Source: Candidatus Amoebophilus asiaticus 5a2 (GTDB taxonomy: Bacteria > Bacteroidota > Bacteroidia > Cytophagales > Amoebophilaceae). Taken from it: a DNA stretch of 64,000 nt. This document shows, in pieces, positions 10,081 to 20,134 of the stretch (its first letter is position 1; the number at the start of each line of letters is the position of its first letter). Location of the stretch: the NCBI RefSeq assembly GCF_000020565.1, contig NC_010830.1, positions 1,716,001 through 1,780,000 of the forward strand. Reading direction: 5' to 3'. Below the pieces are notes generated by a model that was given only the letters and a program-made list of their open reading frames with translations, had not been told where the DNA came from and did no database searches. The translations under genes were made by a program, and so were the position numbers.

Positions 10081-11007
10081 CTAGCTAAAAAGTCTATGTC
10101 CTCTTAAAAAAGATTGGATATCCATCAACTTTTTCCCGGCAGGTTGGAGCTGTTCTACTGAAATGGCGCCATCCTGTGTACCAATACATAAATAGTTTTT
10201 GTTATCAGAACAGAACTCACCCGGAGAGCAGGTAGGGATAGGTAGTGGATGTGCCAACAATATTTTGGTATGTATATTATTTAAAATAGTCCATGCACCT
10301 GGATAAGGAGACAAGCCTCTTATAAAATTAAATACTTTAGCAGTGGATTGGTGCCAATTTATTTGACAATCTTCTGTATAAATTTTAGGAGCCTTATGTA
10401 GTACAACATTTGACTGTGGAACAGCTTTGCAATTATTAGATGCTATGGCTTGTACTGTTTCTAACAATAGATTAGCACCTTTATATTTAAGACGCTCTGA
10501 CAAGGTACCTGCTGTATCCATTTCATAAATAGGCTCTTTGTCTTGTAATAGAATATTACCAGTATCAATGGCTTCTTCTATAAAAAAGGTAGTAAGGCCA
10601 GTTGTTAACTCACCCTGCATAATAGCCCAGTTAATAGGTGCTGCGCCTCTATATTGAGGTAATAAGGAAGCATGTAGATTAATAGTCCCTAAAGATGGTT
10701 TATTCCATACTAACTTAGGCAACATCCTAAAAGCTACCACTACATATAAATTAGCCTCATAACTATCTAAAATTTCAAGAAAACTAGGACTCTGTAAATT
10801 GGTAGGCTGCAAAACAGGTATACCATACTGTTCAGCAGCTACTTTAATAGGTGGGGGAAGTATTTTATGGCCTCTCCCTTGCGGCTTATCTGGTGCAGTT
10901 ACTACTGCTACTATAGGATATCCATATGCTACCAAGGCATCCAAGCTAGGCACAGCAAATTCTGGTGTGCCCATAAATATAATTCGTACGTCAGACATAT
11001 AGTCCAT
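10081..11007 (-). CDS. fmt: Methionyl-tRNA formyltransferase
   Basis: Fmt adds a formyl group from 10-formyl-tetrahydrofolate to initiator Met-tRNA. The 308 residues cover both domains. The N-terminal Rossmann part has IFMGTPEFAVPSL at residues 10-22 and the catalytic block N110-x-H112-x-SLLPQYRGAAPI with the conserved SLLP loop. The EEAIDTGNIL segment supplies the catalytic Asp. The C-terminal OB-fold part includes FNFIRGLSPYPGAWT. The start may be ATG 11007 or the second Met three codons downstream (MSDVRII); the second fits family N-termini better. Only 8 bp separate it from the upstream ftsE-like gene. Confidence 0.97.
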   Translation of the reverse strand: MDYMSDVRIIFMGTPEFAVPSLDALVAYGYPIVAVVTAPDKPQGRGHKILPPPIKVAAEQYGIPVLQPTNLQSPSFLEILDSYEANLYVVVAFRMLPKLVWNKPSLGTINLHASLLPQYRGAAPINWAIMQGELTTGLTTFFIEEAIDTGNILLQDKEPIYEMDTAGTLSERLKYKGANLLLETVQAIASNNCKAVPQSNVVLHKAPKIYTEDCQINWHQSTAKVFNFIRGLSPYPGAWTILNNIHTKILLAHPLPIPTCSPGEFCSDNKNYLCIGTQDGAISVEQLQPAGKKLMDIQSFLRGHRLFS

Positions 11008-11015
11008 ACTTATCG

Positions 11016-11720
11016 TTAAAAGTTCGGTATGTTTAAATTTATATTAGCTTGGGGCAAGGTATCTAATAAATATCCATCTTCGCACTTAAGCACTCTACTA
11101 TGCTGCTTGTCCAGAAAATCATAATTATGCGTAGCCATTAGCACTGCTGTACCTGCTTTGTTAATCTCTAAAAACAAATTTAAAATCTCATTAGCTACTT
11201 CTGGGTCTAAGTTGCCAGTAGGCTCATCAGCCAGTAATACCACAGGGTCATTGAGTAAAGCACGTGCAACAGCTGTACGCTGTTGTTCACCTCCTGATAG
11301 TTGGTAGGGCATCTTTTTTCCAGCCCAGTCTAACCCAACTTTCATCAACACCTCTGCTACTCTATTTTTTATATCTGTCTTTTGCTTCCATCCTGTAGCT
11401 TTTAATACAAAAGCTAAGTTTTCTTCTACTGTTCTATCGGTCAACAATTGAAAATCTTGGAATATAATACCTAGTTTTCTTCGCAAGAAGGGAAGCTGAG
11501 CTGGAATAATTGTGTGTAGGCTAAATTCAGCAACCTGTACTTTACCAAATCTACAAGGCAGCTCTCCATATAAGGTTTTTAGCAAAGAAGACTTTCCACT
11601 ACCTGTTTTACCAATCAAAAATATAAATTCACCTCTATGGATATTAAAATTGATATTTTTTAAAACAAGCTTATCCCCTTGATAAATATTAAGGCCCTTT
11701 ATATGTATAATTGGATACAA
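11016..11720 (-). CDS. ftsE: FtsE-like ABC transporter ATP-binding protein
   Basis: This 234-residue ABC ATPase has Walker A GKTGSGKS (37-44), a Q-loop in [18 protein letters not shown], signature LSGGEQQR (141-148), Walker B VVLLADEP (160-167) and the switch His in MATHNYD. The [17 protein letters not shown] segment is typical of FtsE, which with FtsX couples ATP hydrolysis to cell-wall hydrolase activation at the septum. Bacteroidota often carry ftsE away from ftsX, and no ftsX lies nearby. It starts the probable ftsE-fmt-frr operon. A LolD-like lipoprotein-release ATPase is the main alternative; the many lipoproteins here make that worth keeping in mind. Confidence 0.82.
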   Translation of the reverse strand: MYPIIHIKGLNIYQGDKLVLKNINFNIHRGEFIFLIGKTGSGKSSLLKTLYGELPCRFGKVQVAEFSLHTIIPAQLPFLRRKLGIIFQDFQLLTDRTVEENLAFVLKATGWKQKTDIKNRVAEVLMKVGLDWAGKKMPYQLSGGEQQRTAVARALLNDPVVLLADEPTGNLDPEVANEILNLFLEINKAGTAVLMATHNYDFLDKQHSRVLKCEDGYLLDTLPQANINLNIPNF

Positions 11721-11950
11721 TTTAGTAATGTATTAGTTCGCCGTACACATAAGCAGGCGAATGGTTTTTTTATTTAATTGAGTAAATAGAGTACCTGCTG
11801 CTCTTAAGAACCTTTTATGAGTGCTAATTTAAGCTATACTTTATAATTCATACAAACTTTCAGGTCGAATATATATACTTATTTTTCAAGCTTAAAATAA
11901 CAAATGCATACTAGAATGTGTACTAATACAAAACTAACCTGCTAAAAATT

Positions 11951-12787
11951 CTAGCTAGGAATTTGCTCTTTAGCTACAGCGTGTAACTGAGCCTTGGCTT
12001 GCTTCCAATAAGCTACCATCTCCTCTATTGAGAGAGTGCTTAATTCCTTGTTATCTTCCTTTAATTGGCGTTCTACACATTGGAAACGTCTTATAAACTT
12101 TAAGTTAGCTTTTTCTAATGCCCTATCTGGATCTACATTAATAAAACATGCATAAGTAATAAGTGAAGAAAGTACATCGCCTAATTCATCTTCTATTTGT
12201 GTGTTAACAGAATCTACCTCATTGCTATTCCTTACTTCATCCTCTAACTCTTGTATTTCTTCTTTAACCTTTCCCCATGCTTCTTCCCTGGTTTTCCAAA
12301 CAAACCCAGCCGAGGAAGCTTTATCTTGTATACACATGGCTTTACTTAAGCTTGGTAATGAATTAGGAATACCTTGTAAGATAGAATTACGTCCTTTCTC
12401 TGCTAGTTTTACCTTTTGCCAGTTTTTATTTACATCAAGTGTATTCACTGCTGTTTGATGAGGTTGGTAGATATGTGGATGGCGATGTATAAGCTTGTCG
12501 CAAAGTGCATTAATGCATTCGCTTGTAGTAAAAGAGTTATCTTCAGTAGCAATTCGAGTATAAAGAAGTATATGCAGTAATAAATCTCCCAGCTCTTCCT
12601 TAATATTTATCATATTTTCTGATAATATTGCTTCAGAAAGTTCAAAAGTCTCTTCAATAGTCATAGGCCGTAGACTACTCATGGTCTGCTGCTGATCCCA
12701 AGGGCACTTGGTTCTTAAGTCATCTATAATTTTTAACAATCTACTAAAAGCCTGTAAAGACTCATTTAAATTTTCTTCTATAGCCAT
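11951..12787 (-). CDS. mazG: Nucleoside triphosphate pyrophosphohydrolase MazG
   Basis: The 278-residue protein has the tandem MazG all-alpha NTP-PPase fold, which hydrolyses (d)NTPs, including damaged ones, to monophosphates and pyrophosphate. The first domain holds LRTKCPWDQQQT, then the metal-binding EETFELSEAI and EELGDLLLH pairs. The second repeats this with EEIQELEDEV and EDELGDVLSSLI, followed by the C-terminal NLKFIRRFQCVE block typical of full-length MazG. Length matches the E. coli family (about 260-280). It is separated from the downstream ftsE-like gene by 230 bp and probably has its own promoter. Confidence 0.95.
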   Translation of the reverse strand: MAIEENLNESLQAFSRLLKIIDDLRTKCPWDQQQTMSSLRPMTIEETFELSEAILSENMINIKEELGDLLLHILLYTRIATEDNSFTTSECINALCDKLIHRHPHIYQPHQTAVNTLDVNKNWQKVKLAEKGRNSILQGIPNSLPSLSKAMCIQDKASSAGFVWKTREEAWGKVKEEIQELEDEVRNSNEVDSVNTQIEDELGDVLSSLITYACFINVDPDRALEKANLKFIRRFQCVERQLKEDNKELSTLSIEEMVAYWKQAKAQLHAVAKEQIPS

Positions 12788-13677
12788 AAATTATAGTTTT
12801 TAAAATCAAACTTCGAAATTAGTAAAATAACAGATAAGCTCTTTCTTGTATAGATTTGAGGATAAATAACCTTTTGAATAATATAATTACTAAGAAATTT
12901 AACTTTTAATTTAATATAATACTAATTCTAGGTAGCATAAAATTGAAAAATTTGTGCATAAATATATATGTAAGCTTAGCAAGAATAGAATGGAATTTTA
13001 TTATACAGTTAGGAGCCTGGCATAAAGATTTTTTTTGCTAAACTATTTTTTAGTAAGAATTGCATGTAGCCAGCGATCTGCGTCCCTTAAATTTTGATAA
13101 AAATGTCTATTGTATTTAGTAAACACCTACTAAAGGCATAGTGTACAGTTGGTATATAGTCATTTTTATAGTTGGCAGCTACTTAACTTTAAGCATATAG
13201 ATACCTCTTTCAGTTAAAAGAAGAAATGTTACTTTCAGTTGGTCTCTGAAAGCATACACAAAGTTTTATTCTTATGATTAATGTAATATGTTTTGCTTAT
13301 TCTATGATTACTTAGCCTCCGTAAATGCAACGTAATCAATCTCCTCTTTATATATTATAATATTTTATTTATAAGGAGTTATAGCAATTGCAAAAAAGTA
13401 TTGCAGCATATTTACTTGATAATCTTATTAACTGACAATATTTCACAACTTTTCTACAAACTAAATCAGAAGAAATAGACTGTGAATAGTCAAGAAGTCA
13501 GTAACTGTTGAAGGTTTTAATAGCAAACACATAGCCTAGCTATAAAACTTATTTTAGCATACCATATCTTACATGGTTGTTAGAGCTAAGCTAGCTACCT
13601 AACAAACACTAAGAGCACAAACTTGTCTAACTATTATGCTTATTGCTAATATATAAATATGTAACCGGCTACTAGCG
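12788..13677. other. Long intergenic region, possible gene relic
   Basis: Nearly 900 bp without an intact gene. On the minus strand between about 13040 and 13130 a protein-like stretch reads FTKYNRHFYQNLRDADRW and then LHAILTKK before a stop. It resembles a C-terminal tail, so a decayed gene is possible, but I cannot name it. No RNA or repeat is seen in the remainder. Confidence 0.35.
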
Positions 13678-13878
13678 CTATACAAATCTTTTTATTGAAC
13701 TAAGTATGTAAACGCCAGATAAACCTACCAAGCTGTATACAATTCGAGAAGCATTGGTTAAACTTCCAAACAGATAAGCTACCAAGTCGAATTTTGCTAA
13801 TCCTACTAAGCCCCAATTTAAAGCACCAATAATTGTCAAAATTACAGCAGCTATACGGATATACTTTTTTGTTGTCAT
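13678..13878 (-). CDS. DUF378 family small membrane protein
   Basis: This 66-residue protein has two hydrophobic helices, the first around IAAVILTIIGALNWGLVGL and the second around IVYSLVGLSGVYIL. The INWGLVGL-type block after the first helix is the signature of DUF378, a family of small inner-membrane proteins of unknown function found across bacteria. The N-terminus (MTTKKYIR) is a short basic cytoplasmic tail. The gene is isolated, with wide gaps on both sides, so context gives no hint of its role. Confidence 0.85.
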   Translation of the reverse strand: MTTKKYIRIAAVILTIIGALNWGLVGLAKFDLVAYLFGSLTNASRIVYSLVGLSGVYILSSIKRFV

Positions 13879-14072
13879 AATTATCTGATTTTTTAGTTGT
13901 TACCTCATCTAAACTATTACATTCTTCTACCCTATATATCTTCTACCCTATATAATTAATACATAAGCTTATGTATACTACAGCACACACCTTTATATCA
14001 TCTTCTATTTTCCCTCGTCTGTTGTCAACACAATTTAATAACATTTTTCTTTTTATCTACCTAATATACCAA

Positions 14073-14834
14073 TTAATCTCTTCTTCTATTTAAAATAGAT
14101 AGGAGATGTAATAATTCTGCTAAAGAACCTAAAGCGGCCATTACATAGGTCATTGCTGCCCACCACAATGCATTTTTAGCTGCAGTATATTCCTGGCTAC
14201 TTACTATATTTTGCTGATTTATCCAAGCCAACGCCCTTCTACTTGCGTCAAATTCTACTGGCAGAGTTATAAAAGTAAATAACGTTGTTACAGCAAACAA
14301 GCCGATACCAATCTCTAGAGGTAGAAGTGTAGTCCTAGCAAGAAAAATACCTATTAAAATAATCCACATCATGTATCGTGAAGTAAACGACAATAATGGT
14401 ACCATAGCAGAACGAAATTTTAAAAAGGCGTAGCCTTTGGCGTGCTGAACCGCATGTCCACATTCATGAGCAGCTACGGCGGCAGATCCTGCATTACTCG
14501 CATAAAATACTGTTTCGCTTAGATTCACTGTTTTATTAACAGGATTATAATGATCTGTTAAATGGCCTTGTGTACAACTAATCGTCACATCCCTTATTCC
14601 ATAATACTGCAACATTTTAGCAGCTATTTCAGCACCGGTCAAGCCAGATCTTAATTGCATACTAGCATACCTAGCAAGTTTCCATTTTAAGATTTGGTGT
14701 ATTAACAAGCTCAGTAAGAAAATAACAATACTAATAATCCTCATACAATTCTTATAATTTTTTAGTTTAACATATCCATTTACATATTGAATGATATACG
14801 CAATATACGTGCCGAGTATTGATATGGCAGTCAA
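14073..14834 (-). CDS. Zinc metallopeptidase, YugP-like membrane family
   Basis: The 253-residue protein carries HECGH at residues 123-127, the zinc-binding HExxH-type motif in its HEVGH-like variant, and a probable third ligand in VEFDASRRA near residue 194. The block LRSGLTGAEIAAKMLQ before it and GHLTDHYNP (90-98) are typical of the YugP/Zn-dependent protease group. Transmembrane helices lie at about 32-48, 153-170, 174-195 and 225-243. Family members are usually about 225-230 residues. The first 25-30 residues here are not typical, so the real start may be an internal codon such as Met31. It is divergent from the phosphoesterase gene at 14993. Confidence 0.85.
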   Translation of the reverse strand: MTAISILGTYIAYIIQYVNGYVKLKNYKNCMRIISIVIFLLSLLIHQILKWKLARYASMQLRSGLTGAEIAAKMLQYYGIRDVTISCTQGHLTDHYNPVNKTVNLSETVFYASNAGSAAVAAHECGHAVQHAKGYAFLKFRSAMVPLLSFTSRYMMWIILIGIFLARTTLLPLEIGIGLFAVTTLFTFITLPVEFDASRRALAWINQQNIVSSQEYTAAKNALWWAAMTYVMAALGSLAELLHLLSILNRRRD

Positions 14835-14992
14835 GTAAAGACTATAATATGAAGCATTTATTTAAATAGATGCTCTTAAAAATTTCTCTATTTTATCAAA
14901 TATACAAAAGTTTTTTATACATAAATTTATGCCTAAATTAAGGGCCTTTATGCACCTAGTAGACATGGAACCATTATTTATTACCCAAACTT

Positions 14993-15514
14993 ATGAAAAT
15001 CGGATTAATTTCAGATACGCATGGTTGGTTAGATTCTAAAGTATTTAATTACTTTGAATCCTGTGACGAAATATGGCATGCAGGCGATATTGGCAATATA
15101 GAAGTTACACAACAGCTAGAAGCTTTCAAGCCTCTAAGAGCTGTATATGGTAATATTGATGGCAGAGAAATAAGGATTAAATATCCTGGACATCAAAATT
15201 TTATTTGTGAAGGATTGCATGTATGGATAACTCATATAGGTGGTAGGCCACCTACTTACACACCTGATATTTTAAAAACTTTTAAGCAAAAACTACCAGA
15301 TATATTCATATGTGGACACTCCCATATTCTACAGGTTATGCACGACAAAAAGCATCCACCCGTTTTATACCTTAATCCTGGTGCTGCTGGCAGATATGGA
15401 TTCCACCAAGTACGCACCATACTTCGTTTTGATATTCAACAGGCAAAGATAAGTAATATGCAAGCCATAGAGTTAGGTCCTAGAAGTTACCGCATAACAG
15501 ACAGCCAACTGTAA
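14993..15514 (+). CDS. YfcE/MJ0936-type metallophosphoesterase
   Basis: The 173 residues form a compact calcineurin-like phosphoesterase that hydrolyses phosphodiesters with two metal ions. The motifs are complete: D8-x-H10 (GLISDTHG), G31-D32, G53-N54-x-D (YGNIDGRE), H81 (WITHIGG) and G108-H109-S-H111. The small size and the AVYGNIDG block match the YfcE/MJ0936 group rather than larger exonucleases. It is followed after 12 bp by the tatD-like gene on the same strand, so the two are probably co-transcribed. The physiological substrate is unknown. Confidence 0.93.
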   Translation: MKIGLISDTHGWLDSKVFNYFESCDEIWHAGDIGNIEVTQQLEAFKPLRAVYGNIDGREIRIKYPGHQNFICEGLHVWITHIGGRPPTYTPDILKTFKQKLPDIFICGHSHILQVMHDKKHPPVLYLNPGAAGRYGFHQVRTILRFDIQQAKISNMQAIELGPRSYRITDSQL

Positions 15515-15526
15515 AATCTATAAATA

Positions 15527-16300
15527 ATGATGGAATTTATTGACACCCATGCACATCTGTATGATGAAGCATATTCAGAGGATAGAAATCAAGTTATTTC
15601 ACAAAGTATACAAGCAGGTGTTACCAAAATACTTTTACCCAATATTGATACTAATAGTATAGAACCTATGTTGGCATTAGAAGAGCAACATCCAACATTG
15701 TGTTCAGCTATGATAGGAATTCATCCTTGCTATATCAAAGAAGACTTCCAACAGCAACTATATCAAATAGAATATTGGTTAAACAAACGATCTTTTATAG
15801 CCATAGGCGAAGTTGGACTAGATTTATATAGAGATACTACTTATCAAGCTCTACAACAAGAAGCTTTAAGCATACAATTAAACTGGGCTAAACAGTACCA
15901 TCTACCCGTTGTAATTCATACTCGACAAGCTTTTAAGGAAACGATACACTTATTAGAAAAACACCAAGATAGCAATCTTAGAGGAGTATTTCATTGTTTT
16001 AGCGGTTCATTAGCTGAAGCAGAACAGATTATAGCACTAGGCTTTCATCTAGGCATAGGAGGCATTATCACCTTTAAAAATGCAGGATTATCAGAATTAA
16101 TTGCAAAAATTGACTTACAGCATTTAGTACTAGAAACAGATAGCCCTTATTTAGCGCCTGTTCCGTACCGAGGAAAGAGAAATGAGGCTACCTACCTTCC
16201 ATATATTGCTGCATCAATTGCACTTAGCAAGCAAGTAGATATAGCAACTGTAGCGTCTGTTACTACAGCCAATGCAAAAAAGATATTTGGAATAACATAA
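15527..16300 (+). CDS. TatD family metal-dependent deoxyribonuclease
   Basis: This 257-residue TIM-barrel hydrolase has the TatD motif set: D6-x-H8-x-H10 (FIDTHAHLYD), the metal-bridging Glu in IGEVGLDLY (E95), VVIHTRQAF, FHCFSGS, and LVLETDSPYLAP with the last catalytic Asp. TatD proteins are 3'-5' DNases linked to DNA repair and fragmentation. Length is normal. Two ATG codons are adjacent at the start; the second gives MEFIDTHAH, closer to relatives. It lies 12 bp after the phosphoesterase gene. Confidence 0.94.
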   Translation: MMEFIDTHAHLYDEAYSEDRNQVISQSIQAGVTKILLPNIDTNSIEPMLALEEQHPTLCSAMIGIHPCYIKEDFQQQLYQIEYWLNKRSFIAIGEVGLDLYRDTTYQALQQEALSIQLNWAKQYHLPVVIHTRQAFKETIHLLEKHQDSNLRGVFHCFSGSLAEAEQIIALGFHLGIGGIITFKNAGLSELIAKIDLQHLVLETDSPYLAPVPYRGKRNEATYLPYIAASIALSKQVDIATVASVTTANAKKIFGIT

Positions 16301-16621
16301 TAAGCCTAAAGCTAATTATCTAATATTTTAGATTTATTAGTTAAACTATAGATAAGGCAGAAAATTCATACAGTAATAAGTACAAGAAAGCATGTTGATA
16401 TAATATGTCTTATAAGGCAATTTAAACTAGATGTACGCGCACAAACCAATTCCCATATTACAAGGCGTCTAATGACCTTTAGTAAAAAACCTTCTATGAA
16501 TTATTCCTGAGATGAAAATATCAAGTGGAGTAAAGAATCAAAGCAAATTTCAAATTATAAATAATGCATTATATTAAACAGATAATGTACTTTATTTTAA
16601 ACTAATAATAATGCTGATATT
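16301..16621. other. Intergenic, no gene seen
   Basis: About 320 bp of AT-rich sequence between tatD and the broken RadC-like gene. I see no RNA, repeat or coding remnant. Confidence 0.4.
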
Positions 16622-17139
16622 ATGAAACCTACTGCTAATACAGACAAGTTAACCATACATCATGATTCAGACATATAGGAACTCATGCAGCTCGTTCTAG
16701 CAAGAGAAAAAAACTAAATAAATCTAAAGGGCATTTTTGGGTTATTGCTTTGAATAACGATAACCAAATCCTTAGTTTAGAACTGGTATCAATGGAGAAT
16801 TCAAGTAATGTGGTTGTAAAGCCGGACGTTCTCAGTATTCCTTTGCAAAAGATAGCTGCAGGAGTAATCTTAGTACATAATCATCCTTTCGAAGAGATAA
16901 AATTGTCTGTTCAGGATACAGATTTAGTAGATCACCTCATCCAAGCATGCAAATTCATGAATACCCCTGTCTTAGATTATATTGTTAGTACAGAAAACAG
17001 TTACTTAGGTTTTAAAGCTTCTGGCTTTTTAGATCTTTTAGAAACTAGCAAGAAATATGTACCTCCGTATGAGTTAAAAAAACAGTATTCCGAGCAAAAG
17101 CAAGCGGAGCTTAAAAAGAAAGACAGAATAAGATCGTAA
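16622..17139 (+). pseudogene. RadC-like JAB-domain protein, broken
   Basis: The stretch from 16750 encodes the RadC JAB/MPN+ core, with the metal motif HNHPFEEIKLSVQD and flanking GVILV and VLDYIVS. The full family start is visible upstream in two other pieces. ATG 16622 gives MKPTANTDKLTIHHDSDI, then an in-frame TAG, then ELMQLVLAREK. The frame then shifts at a run of seven A before LNKSKGHFWVIALN. Reading TAG as CAG and adding one A would give one continuous protein of about 170 residues. Two lesions make this a pseudogene unless the A-run slips and the stop is read through. RadC-like proteins of this short type are common on mobile elements. Confidence 0.8.
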
Positions 17140-17493
17140 AAAGTAGAGAAAGAGCTTAGAAAGATATAAGCAATAGGACTTGAAAAGGGAAATCAGCAAA
17201 GAAGAGTATCATTAAGATTGCCAGGCAAATGCAGTTTAAACTATAAATTAAATATTTTGCACAATACAGCTAAACGCTATATATATCATCAAAACATTTT
17301 AAAGGTATAAGTAGCCAGTTATTGATCTTTTGACAATTGTGGTTATTTTTAATCTAAGTACGCATTCATGGGTCTGTCAATGCTGGAAACACATTATTTA
17401 AAGTATAAAAAAGCACTTGGTTGCTAAGAATAAAAATAAAGCACGAAGCAACTATAAAATTAACCGTATACTAATCATCAACAATAGTTTTTA
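17140..17493. other. Intergenic, no gene seen
   Basis: About 350 bp between the RadC-like relic and the left end of the IS5-type element. It contains no recognisable gene, RNA or repeat. Confidence 0.4.
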
Positions 17494-18364
17494 GAGGCTG
17501 TCTAAAAAGGGTAATTTAGATAGGAAAAGCAGACAAAACTTTATAAAATTAGTTAGTGAACTTTAAACTAACAGCTATGCCATACACTAGCGATTTAACA
17601 GATAAGGAATGGGAAGTGTTAGAACCATTAGTTACTTACATAGGTCCTTGCCGACCCCGTAAATACACTATAAGAGAAGTATTAGATGCTATTTTCTATT
17701 TAGAAAAAACAGGCTGTCAATGGCGCATGCTACCTGCCCATTTTCCACCCTGAAAAAGTGTTTATGACTTGTATTATCGCTGGCGAAGAAATGGTAAATG
17801 GGACTTAGTCCATGATACACTTCGAGATCAAGTACGAGAAAAGTTGGGCAAACAAGCCATACCTAGCGCTGCCATTATGGATAGCCGCTCGGTTAAAACA
17901 GCACAAAAAGGGGGTCGAGAGGCTATGATGCAGCAAAAAAAGTAAAAGGCCGTAAGCAGCATATTATTGTTGATACGCTGGGGCTTATACTTTGTGTGGT
18001 AGTACATTCAGCTCACTTATCAGACTCAAGAGGATGTCATCTTTTGCTTATTCGCCTTTTTAATACATTCCCTTCTATTAAACACATATGGGTAGATGGA
18101 GGATACCAGAAAGGATGTATAATGTGGGCTTATGGGGTGCTAGGTTATACTTTAGAAGTTGTACAACGGCTCTCAAATGGGTTTCATATTCTAAAAAAGC
18201 GATGGATAGTCGAGCGTACATTTGCTTGGCTGAGTTTTTCTAGGAGGCTCTCTAAAGATTACGAGCATAATCCCAAGTCTTCTGAAACACATATTAAAAT
18301 TGTTATGATTAGAATCATGCTTAAGCGGCTTTTATGACTCCATTTTGGCTTTTTAGACAGCCTC
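17494..18364 (+). mobile_element. IS5-type element, copy 1
   Basis: The element is 871 bp with inverted repeats GAGGCTGTCTAAAAA at the left and its complement at the right, flanked by TTA on both sides. A 3-bp TNA target duplication and this transposase type fit the IS1031 group of the IS5 family. By eye it is base-for-base the same as the copy at 38039-38909, including its disabling mutations. The insertion lies in intergenic sequence. Confidence 0.9.
17556..18337 (+). pseudogene. IS5 family transposase with stop and frameshift (copy 1)
   Basis: Starting at ATG 17577 the protein reads [19 protein letters not shown] and on to [10 protein letters not shown], the usual DUF4096-like N-terminal domain. 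A TGA at 17751-17753 then stands where relatives have Trp (FPPW). After it the frame continues with YDLYYRWRRNGKWDLVHDT and AAIMDSRSVKTAQKGG. It breaks at a run of five G (17910-17914); six G would restore the following GYDAAKKVKGRKQHI. The third part (to 18337) holds WVDGGYQKG and WIVERTFAWL, the end of the DDE domain. Two lesions make independent production of transposase unlikely unless by recoding. Confidence 0.88.
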
Positions 18365-18458
18365 TTATAGCTAGTTGCCAATAAAATATGTGTTTTGGCT
18401 CATTCTAAAGGTAGTAGACCTGTGAGCGCGTACTAACCTAAAGTACTTACTGTACAAC

Positions 18459-20081
18459 TTAAAGTGTTTCTTTTAAGGAAAAAGAGTTAATAAAGTTTTT
18501 ATACTGTTCTTCGTTATAAGATTCTTCTGCATAACTCGACATAAGCAAATATTTAGTTTGACCTACTAGTATAACCCTACCTCTCATATAGACAAATCTA
18601 TTTTGTATTAAAAAATCTACTGCTTTATGCTTACCAACATATGACTCTACCGAGTTAAGAAGCTTATTGCTAGAAGAAGATTGAACAATATCCTCTATAA
18701 AATTGTTTAAATCAAATTCCGTAAGTTCTACATCTGCTGGATAGTTCATATGGCTGACAGAATAGTTAACTCCTTGGTCAGTTGTACTTTCATAACATTC
18801 ATACTTGATTTTTAGTTTAGTATCCTCAATAGGCAATTCTTCCTTTTCGTAACTTGGCTGTGTTGGAAATTTGATCTCAAAAGCTTTAGAAGCAGGTTGA
18901 AAAGTTTTCCAAGTCGTAAGACTTTGGGTGAAAGCCATAGAAGAAGGTTTCTTAGGTACCTCAAGCTTTGCCTTTAATAATACCACACAGTAAAGTCCAC
19001 CTATAATAAGCATTAATACCTCACCACGGCTAACACCTTGCCTTGGTTTATAATTTCGGATAGTTTTGTTATTGTAAAAGTGTATTGCTTTTTGCAAAGG
19101 ACGGAAGCATAGGACATCAAATGTTACACCAACCCCTATAATAAATATATCATACCAATACTCGGACATATATTCTGGCAACCGAGTAACAAATCTAGCC
19201 AAGAAGATTAAAAATAAGCATAAAAATATATAGATTATAGATAACTGACCATAAGGGATGCTTTTAGAAAATCCTTGTTCTCTAGCAGAATGGTAAATCT
19301 TTTTAAAAAGGTTGTATATAAAAAAGACTGAAAATAAACCACGCCAGAAAGGTACAATATTACGATTTTCTGCTCGTTTAATAGCCTGCCAATTTTTATA
19401 TGCCCAGTAGAGTGAATATAGTCTTGCCGTCAATATATTAAATATTAAGAACCGAGTAGGCGACACATCAAAGTATCCAATAACAGGAGATGTTGGGTTA
19501 GATGCTAGCGCTGTTAAATTTTCCTGTTCAACCTTGTCTTGATAAAAATTAATAGCTTTTTGTACAGGATAAAAGCATAGCTCTCTTACCATCCCAAACA
19601 AAATTGCAAGAATAGCAAATACCCATCCCCAAATAGTAACAGAAGTTAAATTACTATAGCTAGCACCATTGTATAATATAGATGATCTAGTAAAAATTGT
19701 TAACACACCAAATGTGAGACTTAACCCTAAACAAGCAATATAAAAATTACTTAATAAACGATGGTTTGCAAACTTAGTATAACCTTGCTTTTTAGCAGAA
19801 TTGAAAACATGTTCAAAAAACTCATCTATAAAGAATACAGCAAATATAGAACGCCAAAATGGAGAAATATTATGCTTTTCTGCTCTTTTAATAGCCTTCC
19901 AATTACAATACAACCAGTAAATTTTAAAATAACTTCCTGTAAAAAGATACAATACTAGAAAAGCTGCAAAAGGAATCCTAAAATATTTAGCGCTTGCCCT
20001 GTTTTTTTCTATAGGAACTACAGCTTCATTGGACGACTCATTTAACATTACTAAATGGTCTTTTTGATTGATATCACTCAT
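18459..20081 (-). CDS. Two-domain polytopic membrane protein with soluble C-terminal domain
   Basis: The 540-residue protein is built from an internal duplication. Residues about 30-180 and 205-345 share a membrane unit that begins with an aromatic-rich segment (IYWLYCNWKAIKRAEKHNI in one, LYWAYKNWQAIKRAENRNI in the other). Each then has SPFWR or VPFWR, FAVFFI-type and FSVFFI-type stretches, and two further hydrophobic segments. The first segment resembles DUF4234-like membrane proteins. After another helix near 350-368, residues about 390-540 form a soluble domain starting with FEIKFPTQPSYEKEELPIED. Such domains usually follow a membrane anchor. I do not recognise a function. The gene stands alone, convergent with the IS5 copy and downstream of ssrA on the same strand. 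Confidence 0.85.
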   Translation of the reverse strand: MSDINQKDHLVMLNESSNEAVVPIEKNRASAKYFRIPFAAFLVLYLFTGSYFKIYWLYCNWKAIKRAEKHNISPFWRSIFAVFFIDEFFEHVFNSAKKQGYTKFANHRLLSNFYIACLGLSLTFGVLTIFTRSSILYNGASYSNLTSVTIWGWVFAILAILFGMVRELCFYPVQKAINFYQDKVEQENLTALASNPTSPVIGYFDVSPTRFLIFNILTARLYSLYWAYKNWQAIKRAENRNIVPFWRGLFSVFFIYNLFKKIYHSAREQGFSKSIPYGQLSIIYIFLCLFLIFLARFVTRLPEYMSEYWYDIFIIGVGVTFDVLCFRPLQKAIHFYNNKTIRNYKPRQGVSRGEVLMLIIGGLYCVVLLKAKLEVPKKPSSMAFTQSLTTWKTFQPASKAFEIKFPTQPSYEKEELPIEDTKLKIKYECYESTTDQGVNYSVSHMNYPADVELTEFDLNNFIEDIVQSSSSNKLLNSVESYVGKHKAVDFLIQNRFVYMRGRVILVGQTKYLLMSSYAEESYNEEQYKNFINSFSLKETL

Positions 20082-20134
20082 ATATAGTTTTAGAAAAGGA
20101 ATAAAGATTATTAAAGAGATGTATAAAGAGAAAG

